Part shown: positions 33,072 to 40,755 of the stretch, piece after piece
How positions within the stretch are numbered: position 1 is the stretch's first letter
Layout of the letters: each line of letters starts with the position of its first letter
Origin: Promicromonospora sukumoe 327MFSha3.1
GTDB taxonomy: Bacteria; Actinomycetota; Actinomycetes; Actinomycetales; Cellulomonadaceae
Assembly (NCBI RefSeq): GCF_000385135.1
Contig: NZ_ARQM01000001.1
Location: 106,960-170,959, forward strand
DNA length: 64,000 bases
Reading direction: 5' to 3'
Program-made: the position numbers and the translations under genes
The notes under the pieces: model-generated
Database searches by the model: none
Seen by the model: only the letters and a program-made list of their open reading frames with translations
What the model was told of the DNA's origin: nothing

Positions 33072-33100
33072 TTGACAACGGAAAGAAACTCTTGGACGCT
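33072..33100 (+). promoter_or_regulatory. Probable promoter of the beta-mannosidase gene
   Basis: TTGACA (33072-33077), a 17-bp spacer, and GACGCT (33095-33100) precede the ATG at 33140. The -35 is followed by ACGGAAA, as in the ABC operon promoter at 28205, suggesting shared regulation. Confidence 0.5.
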
Positions 33101-33139
33101 CGTCTCGCTCCGCCCGCTCCGACACCCCTGGTGGCTCTC

Positions 33140-35614
33140 ATGCTCACGCGCACCGCCGCGCCCGGACCCTGGACCCTGCACGTCGAGACGGCCGCGGCCG
33201 ACGCCGACGCCGCGGTCCTCGCCCAGCTCCCCGTCCCCGCCACGGTGCCCGGCACGGTCCACACCGACCTGCTGGCCGCCGGCCTCATCGAGGACCCGTA
33301 CCACGACCGCAACGAGCTGCTGACCCCGTGGATCGGCCGCTCGGGCTGGCGCTACCAGGCGACGCTGCCCGCCACGACACCGGCCGAGCGCACCGACCTC
33401 GTGCTCGACGGGCTGGACACGCTCGCCACGGTGCTCGTGGACGGCGTCGAGCGCCTGCGCACCCGCAACATGTTCCGCTCGTACCGGGTGCCCCTGGACT
33501 CGGCCGACGCCGCCGACGTCGCCGTGGTGTTCGACTCGCCCTGGGGCCCGTTCGACGCCCTGGACGACGAGGCGCGGCGCGCGTTCGACTCGCCGTCGGC
33601 GCACATCCGCAAGATGGCCTGCAACTTCGGCTGGGACTGGGGCCCGACCCTGGTCACCGCCGGCATCTGGCGCCCGGTGCGCATCGAGTCGTGGTCCGTA
33701 GCGCGGCTGGCCGAGACCCGCGTGGAGGTGCGCGCCGAGCAGGGCGCCGCCGGCTGGCGCGGCGTCGTCGAGGTGGGCGTCGAGCTCGAACGCACGACGA
33801 CGGCGCACGACGCCGAGCTGGTCGTGTCGGTCGCGGGCGTGACCCAGAGCGTCGTCGTGCCCGCCGCGGAGACGTCGGCGCGGCTCGTGGTCGAGGTGCC
33901 GATCGGGCACGACGACCTGTGGTGGCCGCGCGGCTCCGGGGCGCAGCCCCTGCACGACGTCGAGGTGCGGTTGCTCGACCGCGTCACGGGCGAGGCGCTC
34001 GACGCCGACGACCGGCGGGTCGGCTTCCGGTCCGTCGAGGTGCGCCGCGAGGCGGACGCGGACGGCGAGTCGTTCGCGTTCGTGGTCAACGGGCGTCCCG
34101 TCGCGGCGCTGGGCTTCAACTGGATCCCGGACGACTGCTTCCCGCACCGCGTCACGCACGACGACGTCGCCGCCCGCCTGCGCGACGCCGCCGAGGCGAA
34201 CGCCAACATCCTGCGCGTGTGGGGCGGCGGCCTGTACGAGTCCGACGACTTCTACGCGCAGTGCGACGAGCTCGGGTTCCTCGTCTGGCAGGACTTCGCC
34301 TTCGCGTGCGCGCCGTACCCGGAGCACGAGTGGATGCTCGAGGAGGTCGCGGCCGAGGCGCGCGAGAACGTGGTGCGCCTGATGTCGCACCCCTCGCTGG
34401 CCATCTGGAACGGCAACAACGAGAACTGGCTCGGCTGGGACGACTGGGGCTGGAAGGAGCGCCTCGGCGACCGGCCCTGGGGCGAGCGGTACTACCTCGA
34501 GGTGCTGCCGCAGGTGGTGGTCGAGGTCAGCCCGCACGCCTTCTACTGGCCGGGCAGCCCCTACTCGGGCACGCCCGAGGTGTACTCGAACGACCGCTCG
34601 CGCGGCGTGGTGCACCTGTGGGACGGCTGGAACGAGCAGGGCTACCAGGTGTTCCTCCAGGACCGGGCGCGGTTCGTCTCGGAGTTCGGCTGGCAGGGCC
34701 CGCCCGCCTGGCGCACCCTGACGGACGCCGTGCACGACGACCCGCTGCGCCCCGACTCGGAGGGCGTGCTGCACCACCAGAAGGCGGTCGACGGCTCGCT
34801 CAAGCTGGCCCGCGGCCTGGCGCCGTACTTCGACGAGCCCACGGACATGGCCGACTGGCACTGGGCCATGCAGCTCAACCAGGCCCGCGCCCTGACGTTC
34901 GCGATCGAGCACTTCCGCTCGCTGCGGCCGCTGAACATGGGCTCGATCGTGTGGCAGCTCAACGACTGCTGGCCGGTCGCGTCCTGGGCCGTCGTCGACT
35001 CCGCCGGACGCCGCCGGCCCGCCTGGTTCGCGGTGCGCGCGGCCTTCGCCCCGCGGCTCGCCACGATCCAGCCGCGTGGCGAGGGGCTGGCGCTCGTGCT
35101 GGTCAACGACGCCGGCGAGGAGTGGTCGGGGTCGGCCACGGTGCGGCGCCTGGGCCTGGACGGCCGGGTGCTCGCCGAGCAGGCGGTCACGTTCGACGTC
35201 GGCTCCGTGGCGAGCACGACCGTGGCCCTCGGCCCGGACCTCGCGCAGCCCGGCGATGCCGCCGCCGAGCTCCTCGTGGCCGACGTCGACGGCGCGGCCC
35301 GGGCCTGGCGGTACTTCACCGTGGACCGCGACCTCGCCTACCCGAGCCCGCGGCTCGACGTCGTGACCAAGCCCCTGCCCGACGGCGACGTCGAGGTGAC
35401 GGTCACCAGCGACACGTTCGTGCGCGACCTGACCCTGCACGCCGACCGGCTCGACGCCGGGGCCGCCACGAGCGACGCGCTCGTCACGCTGCTGCCGGGG
35501 GAGTCGGTCACCCTGCGGGTCTCGGGTGCCGACCCGGCGCGCGCGGAGGCGGTCGCCGCGGCAGTGAGCGGCGCGGCGCCGGTGGTCCGGCACGCGGGCG
35601 ACCTGGTGGGCTGA
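33140..35614 (+). CDS. GH2 beta-mannosidase
   Basis: An 824-aa cytoplasmic enzyme of the GH2 mannosidase group. Domains: N-terminal jelly roll (VPGTVHTDLLAAGLIEDPYHDRNELLTPWIGRSGWRY), a sandwich, and the TIM barrel with WGGGLYESDDFYAQCDELGFLVWQDF. The acid/base Glu (about 428) is in WNGNNEN and the nucleophile Glu (about 515) in VSEFGWQ. It removes terminal beta-mannose from mannan oligosaccharides, complementing the alpha-galactosidases nearby for galactomannan use. The ATG at 33140 begins just before the first domain; an in-frame TTG at 33068 lies inside the promoter and was rejected. Confidence 0.93.
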   Translation: MLTRTAAPGPWTLHVETAAADADAAVLAQLPVPATVPGTVHTDLLAAGLIEDPYHDRNELLTPWIGRSGWRYQATLPATTPAERTDLVLDGLDTLATVLVDGVERLRTRNMFRSYRVPLDSADAADVAVVFDSPWGPFDALDDEARRAFDSPSAHIRKMACNFGWDWGPTLVTAGIWRPVRIESWSVARLAETRVEVRAEQGAAGWRGVVEVGVELERTTTAHDAELVVSVAGVTQSVVVPAAETSARLVVEVPIGHDDLWWPRGSGAQPLHDVEVRLLDRVTGEALDADDRRVGFRSVEVRREADADGESFAFVVNGRPVAALGFNWIPDDCFPHRVTHDDVAARLRDAAEANANILRVWGGGLYESDDFYAQCDELGFLVWQDFAFACAPYPEHEWMLEEVAAEARENVVRLMSHPSLAIWNGNNENWLGWDDWGWKERLGDRPWGERYYLEVLPQVVVEVSPHAFYWPGSPYSGTPEVYSNDRSRGVVHLWDGWNEQGYQVFLQDRARFVSEFGWQGPPAWRTLTDAVHDDPLRPDSEGVLHHQKAVDGSLKLARGLAPYFDEPTDMADWHWAMQLNQARALTFAIEHFRSLRPLNMGSIVWQLNDCWPVASWAVVDSAGRRRPAWFAVRAAFAPRLATIQPRGEGLALVLVNDAGEEWSGSATVRRLGLDGRVLAEQAVTFDVGSVASTTVALGPDLAQPGDAAAELLVADVDGAARAWRYFTVDRDLAYPSPRLDVVTKPLPDGDVEVTVTSDTFVRDLTLHADRLDAGAATSDALVTLLPGESVTLRVSGADPARAEAVAAAVSGAAPVVRHAGDLVG

Positions 35615-35670
35615 CCCCGCGCCGCCGGTTGAGCCGCCCGCCGCTGGTCGAGCTTGTCGAGACCCCGCCC

Positions 35671-35718
35671 ACATGTCAGACGCCCAGGTCACCGGAGTGA
35701 CCTGGGCGTCTGACATGT
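35671..35718. terminator. Bidirectional hairpin after the beta-mannosidase gene
   Basis: Perfect 22-bp arms (35671-35692 and 35697-35718) around the loop CGGA, located between the convergent GH2 and PadR genes. The arm contains TGTCAGACGCCCAGGTCAC, closely matching the hairpin at 30440. Both look like copies of one recurrent terminator-like element. Confidence 0.85.
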
Positions 35719-35728
35719 CGGGTGTCGG

Positions 35729-36427
35729 TCAGGCCTCCGACGTCGGCGCCTCGCCCGCGAGGGTCAGGTAGACCTCGCGGCGTGCCTTCTCGAGCAGCTT
35801 CGTGACCGCGGCCACCTGCTCGGGCGTGCCGGTGCGGGCGACCTGCTCGACGGCGTCGGCCAGGGCGCGGACCTCGTGCCGCAGCTCGCGGCCGTGGCCG
35901 TGCCCGACCTGCTCCCACGGGGTACCGAGCTCGTCCTTGTGCTGCTCGACGTAGGCGGTGCCCTCGTCGGTCAGCGTGGCGAGCTTGCGGCCGCCGTCCT
36001 CGGAGAGGACCACGAGGCCCTCGTCGGCGAGCAGCGACAGCGCCGGGTAGACGGCGCCCGCGCTGGGGCGCCAGCGACCGTCTGTCCGGTCGGCCAGCTC
36101 GCCGATGATCTGGTACCCGTGCATCGGCTGCTCGGCGAGGAGCAGCAGGATCGCGGCGCGGATCTCACCGCGGCCGGCGCGGCGCGGGCCGCGGGAGCCA
36201 CGGCGTCCGCCGCCGTGGGGGCCGCGGGGACCGAAGCCGCGAGGGCCTCCGCCAGGACCGAAGCCCGGGCCGAAGTCGCGGGGGCCGAAGTCCGGGCCGG
36301 GCCCGCCGGCCATCGCGTAGACGGGGCCGAACATCGGGCCCTCGAACGTGGGCAGGAAGCCGCGGCGGCGTCCGCCGCGGCGGCCGGAGGAACCGGGGTC
36401 CTGTGAGTGGTTGTCGTGTGTACGCAT
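35729..36427 (-). CDS. PadR family transcriptional regulator
   Basis: A 232-aa repressor. Residues 1-80 are a low-complexity Gly/Pro/Phe/Arg tail (for example FGPGFGPGGGPRGFGPRG), common in actinobacterial PadR proteins. The winged helix (about 88-165) has GEIRAAILLLLAEQPMHGYQIIGELADRTDGRWRPSAGAVYPALSLLADEGLV, and a C-terminal helical dimerisation region follows. Divergent from the nitroreductase-like gene at 36632, with direct repeats of AAAGATANATC in between that are probable binding sites. It likely represses both genes until bound by a phenolic or drug-like ligand. Confidence 0.92.
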   Translation of the reverse strand: MRTHDNHSQDPGSSGRRGGRRRGFLPTFEGPMFGPVYAMAGGPGPDFGPRDFGPGFGPGGGPRGFGPRGPHGGGRRGSRGPRRAGRGEIRAAILLLLAEQPMHGYQIIGELADRTDGRWRPSAGAVYPALSLLADEGLVVLSEDGGRKLATLTDEGTAYVEQHKDELGTPWEQVGHGHGRELRHEVRALADAVEQVARTGTPEQVAAVTKLLEKARREVYLTLAGEAPTSEA

Positions 36428-36534
36428 GATCTGTCTCCTACGTGTAGCGGCGGGGCGAGGCGGTGCGCGATCTCGCGCACTACGGCGTCTCGTTCGTCCT
36501 GCCGGTCGGGAACGCGTGGCTCAACCGACGCTCC

Positions 36535-36556
36535 AAAGATAGATCAAAGATATATC
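36535..36556. promoter_or_regulatory. Tandem 11-bp direct repeat, candidate PadR site
   Basis: AAAGATAGATC (36535-36545) is followed without gap by AAAGATATATC (36546-36556), one helical turn apart, in an otherwise GC-rich spacer. The second copy contains the palindrome GATATATC. Located between the divergent PadR and nitroreductase genes, it is suited to binding a PadR dimer on one face of the DNA. Confidence 0.5.
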
Positions 36557-36631
36557 GTTACGCAAGACCTGGTCCCGAACTGGCCCGTGACCTCGTGGAA
36601 TGCCGCCCACCCCGGCCGCGTTGCCCCGGGC

Positions 36632-37042
36632 ATGGACTTCAACCAGCAGATCGTCGACACCTTCCGCGCCAACGGCGGCGAGGTCAACGAACCCATGCGG
36701 TTCGGCAAGGGGCTCGTGCTCGTGCACGTGCCGCGCAAGGACGGCAGCATCCGCATCGCTCCGCTCGCCGCGATCCAGGAGGACGGCGCCCGGTACATCG
36801 TGGCGAGCGCCGGCGGCTCGCCCAAGAACCCCGCGTGGGTCTACGGCCTGCGCCGGGCCGAGCAGGTGGACATCGAGGTGCCGGGCGAGCCCGTCGAGAC
36901 CGTCCGGACCAAGGTCGAGGAGCTGTCCGGCGAGGCGCGCGACGCCATGTGGGCCCGGTTCAAGGAGTTCTCGGCCGGGTTCGCGGAGTACGAGAAGACC
37001 GCGGAGGGGCGCGAGTTCCCGATCTTCCGGCTCGTCGGCTGA
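36632..37042 (+). CDS. Ddn-like nitroreductase / quinone reductase (DUF385)
   Basis: A 136-aa split-beta-barrel protein: MDFNQQIVDTFRANGGEV at the start, LVLVHVPRKDGSIRIAPLAAIQEDGARYIVASAGGSPKNPAWVYGLRRAEQVDIEV in the core and a helical ending with FKEFSAGFAEYEKTAEGREFPIFRL. Family members use deazaflavin F420 to reduce quinones or nitro compounds. Start ATG 36632 matches the usual start of the family; the longer frame upstream passes through the control region. Presumed target of the divergent PadR repressor. Confidence 0.88.
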   Translation: MDFNQQIVDTFRANGGEVNEPMRFGKGLVLVHVPRKDGSIRIAPLAAIQEDGARYIVASAGGSPKNPAWVYGLRRAEQVDIEVPGEPVETVRTKVEELSGEARDAMWARFKEFSAGFAEYEKTAEGREFPIFRLVG

Positions 37043-37673
37043 TCAGCTCGGCTCCTCGCCGCCCACCTGGGCGGCGAGGAACGCCGCGACCTGCTCGGGG
37101 GGCGGCGAGGTCCCGCACCGGCACGTTGAGCCGGTTGGACGCCTCCCGCAGCCGGGCGAACGCCTCGTCGTCCGCCTCGCCGAAGCTGACCATGAGGACG
37201 CCCTTGGCCTGCTCGATGGACGCCCGGCTCTCCGCGGACGCGCGGATGGAGGCCGACGCCTCGCGCTGGGCCTGCTCGTGGCTGGGGGCGGTCACGTCGA
37301 TGAAGTACCCGGCGAGCTCGATGATGGTGCCCGAGGCGTCGCGCTTGGCCTGCCCGGTGACCGCGAGCGTCCTGGTGCGGCTCTGGGCGTCGATGATGCG
37401 GTGCACGGAGCTGAACGGCTGGCCGGTCGCGGCCGCGATCCGCAGCACGTGGTCCACGCGGTCCCGGTCGTCCGGATGCTTGTGGGCGAGCACCAGCTCC
37501 GTCGTGGGCACCACCTCGCCCGGGCTGAAGCCGTGCATCGCGAACACCTCGTCCGACCAGGCCCAGCGGCCCGTGGCGAGATCGAGCCGGTAGCGGCCCA
37601 CGGGCACACGGTGGCCTGGCGCCAGTGCGGCCTCGACCGCGTCCGGCGAGGGCTGAGGCTGGGTCTCGTTCAC
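36960..37673 (-). CDS. PAS-ANTAR domain protein with an apparent frameshift near the C-terminus
   Basis: A probable RNA-binding antiterminator regulator. A PAS domain (about 25-130, with GRYRLDLATGRWAWSDEVFAMHGFSPGEVVPT) is followed by ANTAR (SRASIEQAKGVLMVSFGEADDEAFARLREASNRLNVPVRDLA). After DLAA the frame turns into Arg/Pro-rich sequence and overlaps the neighbouring gene by 83 bp. Removing one base from the run of six G at 37100-37105 restores a normal end (PEQVAAFLAAQVGGEEPS, stop at 37043-37045) that abuts the nitroreductase stop. So the intact gene would be 37043-37673, with a homopolymer indel by mutation or sequencing error. Start GTG 37673. Confidence 0.75.
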   Translation of the reverse strand: MNETQPQPSPDAVEAALAPGHRVPVGRYRLDLATGRWAWSDEVFAMHGFSPGEVVPTTELVLAHKHPDDRDRVDHVLRIAAATGQPFSSVHRIIDAQSRTRTLAVTGQAKRDASGTIIELAGYFIDVTAPSHEQAQREASASIRASAESRASIEQAKGVLMVSFGEADDEAFARLREASNRLNVPVRDLAAPRAGRGVPRRPGGRRGAELISRRAGRSGTRAPPRSSRTPRTRPRTP

Positions 37674-37837
37674 GCCTGTCCCGTCGACTGGATTCCCTCC
37701 ACTCTGCACCCTGGACGGCCGAAGAACCAGGGTGTGCGACCTCACGCACCCGTAAATCTCAACTAGACCAGCCAAATCGCGACTAATCCGCTTGGATGGG
37801 TGAATATCCCCGTTCCGACGCCAAGGAGAACTCCGCG

Positions 37838-38332
37838 ATGACCCAGGCAGCACAGGTCGGCACCGTGTACCAGAACAGCCAGGAGCTTCTCGACGCCGAC
37901 CTGCCGCACCTGAGCGTCGCCCTCGACGCGAGCGGGTACGCGATCCAGCGGGACAAGGACGGCAACTGGTACAGCGTGTCGTCCGTCGGGCCGTCCGACC
38001 TCGCCGGGGTCTACACGGTGATCCACCTGCCGGCCGAGCCGCTGCCCGCGACCTACGGCTCGGTGGTCATCACCGACAACGGCACGCCGTTCATGCGGCG
38101 CTGGGACGCAGCGACCGACGAGCGGTTCGGCCTGGAGCACTGGATAGGGCCCGACGGCGTCACGGTGACCGACGCCCACCTGCGGCACCTCGGCATCGCC
38201 CGGGCCTGGGACGCGAGCGTCCCGGGCAGCGCCTCGCGGCTCGGCGGACGCAGGGCCGCGAGGCGGTCCCGCGCGACGTCGGAGGCCGACGGGCGCCCGG
38301 ACTCCCGGTCGCGGACGCCGTCGGCGTCGTAA
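37838..38332 (+). CDS. Hypothetical protein, 164 aa
   Basis: Family not recognised. The first 130 residues look like a small globular domain (QELLDADLPHLSVALDASGYAIQRDKDGNWYSVSSVG and TYGSVVITDNGTPFMRRWDAATDERFGLEHWIG); the last 35 are Arg/Ser-rich and probably disordered. ATG 37838 has AAGGAG nine bases upstream and was preferred to the in-frame ATG at 37796. Divergent from the PAS-ANTAR gene and convergent with the SDR gene. Confidence 0.75.
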   Translation: MTQAAQVGTVYQNSQELLDADLPHLSVALDASGYAIQRDKDGNWYSVSSVGPSDLAGVYTVIHLPAEPLPATYGSVVITDNGTPFMRRWDAATDERFGLEHWIGPDGVTVTDAHLRHLGIARAWDASVPGSASRLGGRRAARRSRATSEADGRPDSRSRTPSAS

Positions 38333-38345
38333 GGCGTGGTGCCGG

Positions 38346-39818
38346 TCATCCAGCCCGCGCCGCGTGGGCGGCGGCCTGGGCGATGTTGCGCTGCATGCCG
38401 CCGAACACGATGCCGTGGAACGGGCTGATCGCCCACCAGTAGAGCTGGCCGGGCAGCCCGCGCGGCAGGAAGACGGCGCGCTGGCGGAAGGTCGGCCGGG
38501 CATCGTCCGCGTCCTCGACGGACAGCTCCAGCCAGGCCAGGCCCGGCAGACGCATCTCGGCGCGCAGCCGCAGCAGGCGGCCGGGCTCGATCCTCTCGAC
38601 CCGCCACCAGTCGAGCGCGTCCCCCGCGGCGAGGCGGTGCGGGTGGCGGCGGCCGCGCCGCAGCCCGGGCCCGCCGAAGAGTCGGTCCATGAGGCCGCGC
38701 GCCACCCAGCCCAGCCGCCAGGAGTACCAGCCGTGAGCGCCGCCGATGCCCTCGATCACGGTCCACAGCGCCTCGCTCGTGGTGTCGACGCGGCTGGAGC
38801 GGTCGTCGACCAGCAGGCTCCCGCCGGCCCAGTCGGGGTCGTCGGGCAGGGGGTCGGACGGCGCCCCCGGCGTCGAGGCGGACACCCAGCTCGTGCGCAC
38901 GTCCAGGTCCCGGATGCGGGTCAGGGCGAGCGCGACCGCCTCGTCGAAGCCGATGAGGCCTTCGGGCGGGTCGGGCACGTACTGCTTGATGTCGTCCTCC
39001 TCGGCCACGACCTCGTGCACCAGCGAGCCGACGAGCGGCCGCGCGATGCCCGGCGGCACGGGCGTCACCAGGCCCACCCACAGGCTGGCCAGCCCGGGGG
39101 TCAGCACCGGGACGGCGCGGATCAGGCGCGGGCGCAGCCCGGCGACGGCGGCGTAGCGCTGCATCATCTCGCGGTAGGTGAGGATGTCCGGCCCGCCGAT
39201 GTCGAAGCCGCGGCTGACCTCGGCCGGGATCGACGCCGCGCCCACGAGGTAGCGCAGCACGTCGCGCACGGCGATGGGCTGGATCCGGTTGTTGATCCAG
39301 CGCGGCGCGACCATGGCCGGCAGTCGCTCGGTGAGGTAGCGCATCATCTCGAACGAGGCGCTGCCCGAGCCGAGGATCACCGCGGCTCGCAGCACGACGG
39401 TGGGGGCGCCGCCGTCGAGCAGGATCTGCTCGACCTCGCGACGGGACTCCAGGTGGGGCGAGAGCTTCTCGCCGTCCGGGTAGAGGCCGCCGAGGTAGAC
39501 CACCCGGCCCACGCCGACCTCGCGCGCCACGACCGCGAAGCCGCGGGCGGTGCTGCGGTCGCGCTCGGCGAACCCGGGCCCGGCCCCCAGGGCGTGGATC
39601 AGGTAGTAGGCGACGTCGACGCCGTCGAGCGCCCGCCGCAGGTCGTCGCGCGAGGTGGCGTCGCCCTCGACCACCTCCACGTCGCCCGACCACTCCCGCG
39701 AGGCGATCCGTTCGGGGTGCCGGGCCAGCACGCGGACGTCGTACCCGGCGGCCAGCAGCTCGGGCACGAGCCGCCCGCCGATGTATCCGGTGGCTCCGGT
39801 GACGAGTACTCGGGGCAT
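38346..39818 (-). CDS. SDR family NAD(P)-binding protein with DUF2867 domain
   Basis: A 490-aa protein. The N-terminal extended/atypical SDR domain (about 1-300) has the nucleotide motif VLVTGATGYIGGRLVPELLAAGYDVRVLARHPER and an NmrA-like core. The C-terminal DUF2867 region (about 330-485) includes GWYSWRLGWVARGLMDRLFGGPGLRRGRR and ends with LYWWAISPFHGIVFGGMQRNIA. Such proteins are found near light-induced photolyase/carotenoid genes in actinobacteria, but the reaction is not known. ATG 39818 begins right at the Rossmann fold; a TTG at 39842 is a less likely start. Divergent from TspO. Confidence 0.9.
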   Translation of the reverse strand: MPRVLVTGATGYIGGRLVPELLAAGYDVRVLARHPERIASREWSGDVEVVEGDATSRDDLRRALDGVDVAYYLIHALGAGPGFAERDRSTARGFAVVAREVGVGRVVYLGGLYPDGEKLSPHLESRREVEQILLDGGAPTVVLRAAVILGSGSASFEMMRYLTERLPAMVAPRWINNRIQPIAVRDVLRYLVGAASIPAEVSRGFDIGGPDILTYREMMQRYAAVAGLRPRLIRAVPVLTPGLASLWVGLVTPVPPGIARPLVGSLVHEVVAEEDDIKQYVPDPPEGLIGFDEAVALALTRIRDLDVRTSWVSASTPGAPSDPLPDDPDWAGGSLLVDDRSSRVDTTSEALWTVIEGIGGAHGWYSWRLGWVARGLMDRLFGGPGLRRGRRHPHRLAAGDALDWWRVERIEPGRLLRLRAEMRLPGLAWLELSVEDADDARPTFRQRAVFLPRGLPGQLYWWAISPFHGIVFGGMQRNIAQAAAHAARAG

Positions 39819-39863
39819 GGGACGACACCAACCTTTCTCCAAAACGTGAAGCCGAGCGATTTA

Positions 39864-39876
39864 CTAGATAGGCTAG
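39864..39876. promoter_or_regulatory. Candidate operator between SDR-DUF2867 and tspO
   Basis: CTAG (39864-39867) and CTAG (39873-39876) are separated by five bases in an AT-richer patch midway between two divergent start codons. This would be a shared control site, possibly for a MerR/LitR-type light regulator; that regulator is not in the window. Confidence 0.3.
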
Positions 39877-39945
39877 GCATATTCGCCGGGCGGTTGCTTG
39901 CTGGGGCAGGTACTGGGGGCCGCCCGGCCCATCCGAGGAGGGCTC

Positions 39946-40755
39946 ATGGCACAGAGCACGTCGCACGACCTGGTCAGGCGGATCGTCGTCACCGTCAGTT
40001 TCGTGGTCTGCGTCATCGGTTCCATGATCGGCGTAGGCGTGTTCGGTGGCACGTCCGTCAACGCGGCGGCCGGGGGAGCGCTGGACACCGACGCCACGCT
40101 GCTCGCGCCGGCGTCCGCGGCGTTCTCGGTGTGGACCGTCGTCTACGTCGGGCTCGCCGGGTACACGCTGCTGCAGTGGTTCGACGCGCCGACGCCGGCC
40201 GCGCAGGAGCGGCAGCGCCGCCTGCGGCTCCCGGTCGCCGGCACCATGCTGCTCAACGCGGCGTGGATCCTGGTGGTCCAGGCCGGGTGGCTCTGGGTGA
40301 GCGTGCTGGTCATCGCCGCGCTGCTCACGCTGCTCGTCCGGGTCTTCCTGATCCTGCTGCGCACCCGCGCCGCCGGGGTGCTCGACCGCGTGCTGGTCGA
40401 CGGCGTGCTCGGCATCTACCTCGGCTGGGTCTGCGTGGCCACGGCCGCCAACATCGCCGCGGCGCTGACCAGCGCCGGGTTCGACGGCGCCGGGCTCGCC
40501 GCCGACTGGTGGGCCGTCGGCGTCCTCGCGGTGGTCGGCGTCATCGGCGTCGTCCTGGCCGTGCGCGGCAACGGGCCTGTCGCGGTGGCCCTGGCCATCG
40601 CCTGGGGCCTGTCCTGGATCGCCGTCGAGCGCTGGGGCGGTACGCCGTACTCGGCCCCGACGGCCGCCGCGGCGCTCGCGGCCGCCGTGGCCGTGGTCGG
40701 CGCCACGGCCGTGGTCCGCGTGCGCGCGGCGGCCCGAGTCAGCCCACCCGGGTGA
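39946..40755 (+). CDS. TspO/MBR-like tryptophan-rich membrane protein
   Basis: A 269-aa membrane protein with about seven hydrophobic segments. Tryptophans lie in the helix pairs (FSVWTVVYVGLAGYTLLQWF, LLNAAWILVVQAGWLWVSVLV, LGIYLGWVCVATAANIAAAL), as in the TspO/benzodiazepine-receptor superfamily, though longer than the classic 160-aa form. It may bind porphyrins or carotenoid-type ligands. ATG 39946 has GAGGAGGG just upstream. Its 3' end overlaps the convergent GH30 gene by 17 bp. Confidence 0.8.
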   Translation: MAQSTSHDLVRRIVVTVSFVVCVIGSMIGVGVFGGTSVNAAAGGALDTDATLLAPASAAFSVWTVVYVGLAGYTLLQWFDAPTPAAQERQRRLRLPVAGTMLLNAAWILVVQAGWLWVSVLVIAALLTLLVRVFLILLRTRAAGVLDRVLVDGVLGIYLGWVCVATAANIAAALTSAGFDGAGLAADWWAVGVLAVVGVIGVVLAVRGNGPVAVALAIAWGLSWIAVERWGGTPYSAPTAAAALAAAVAVVGATAVVRVRAAARVSPPG

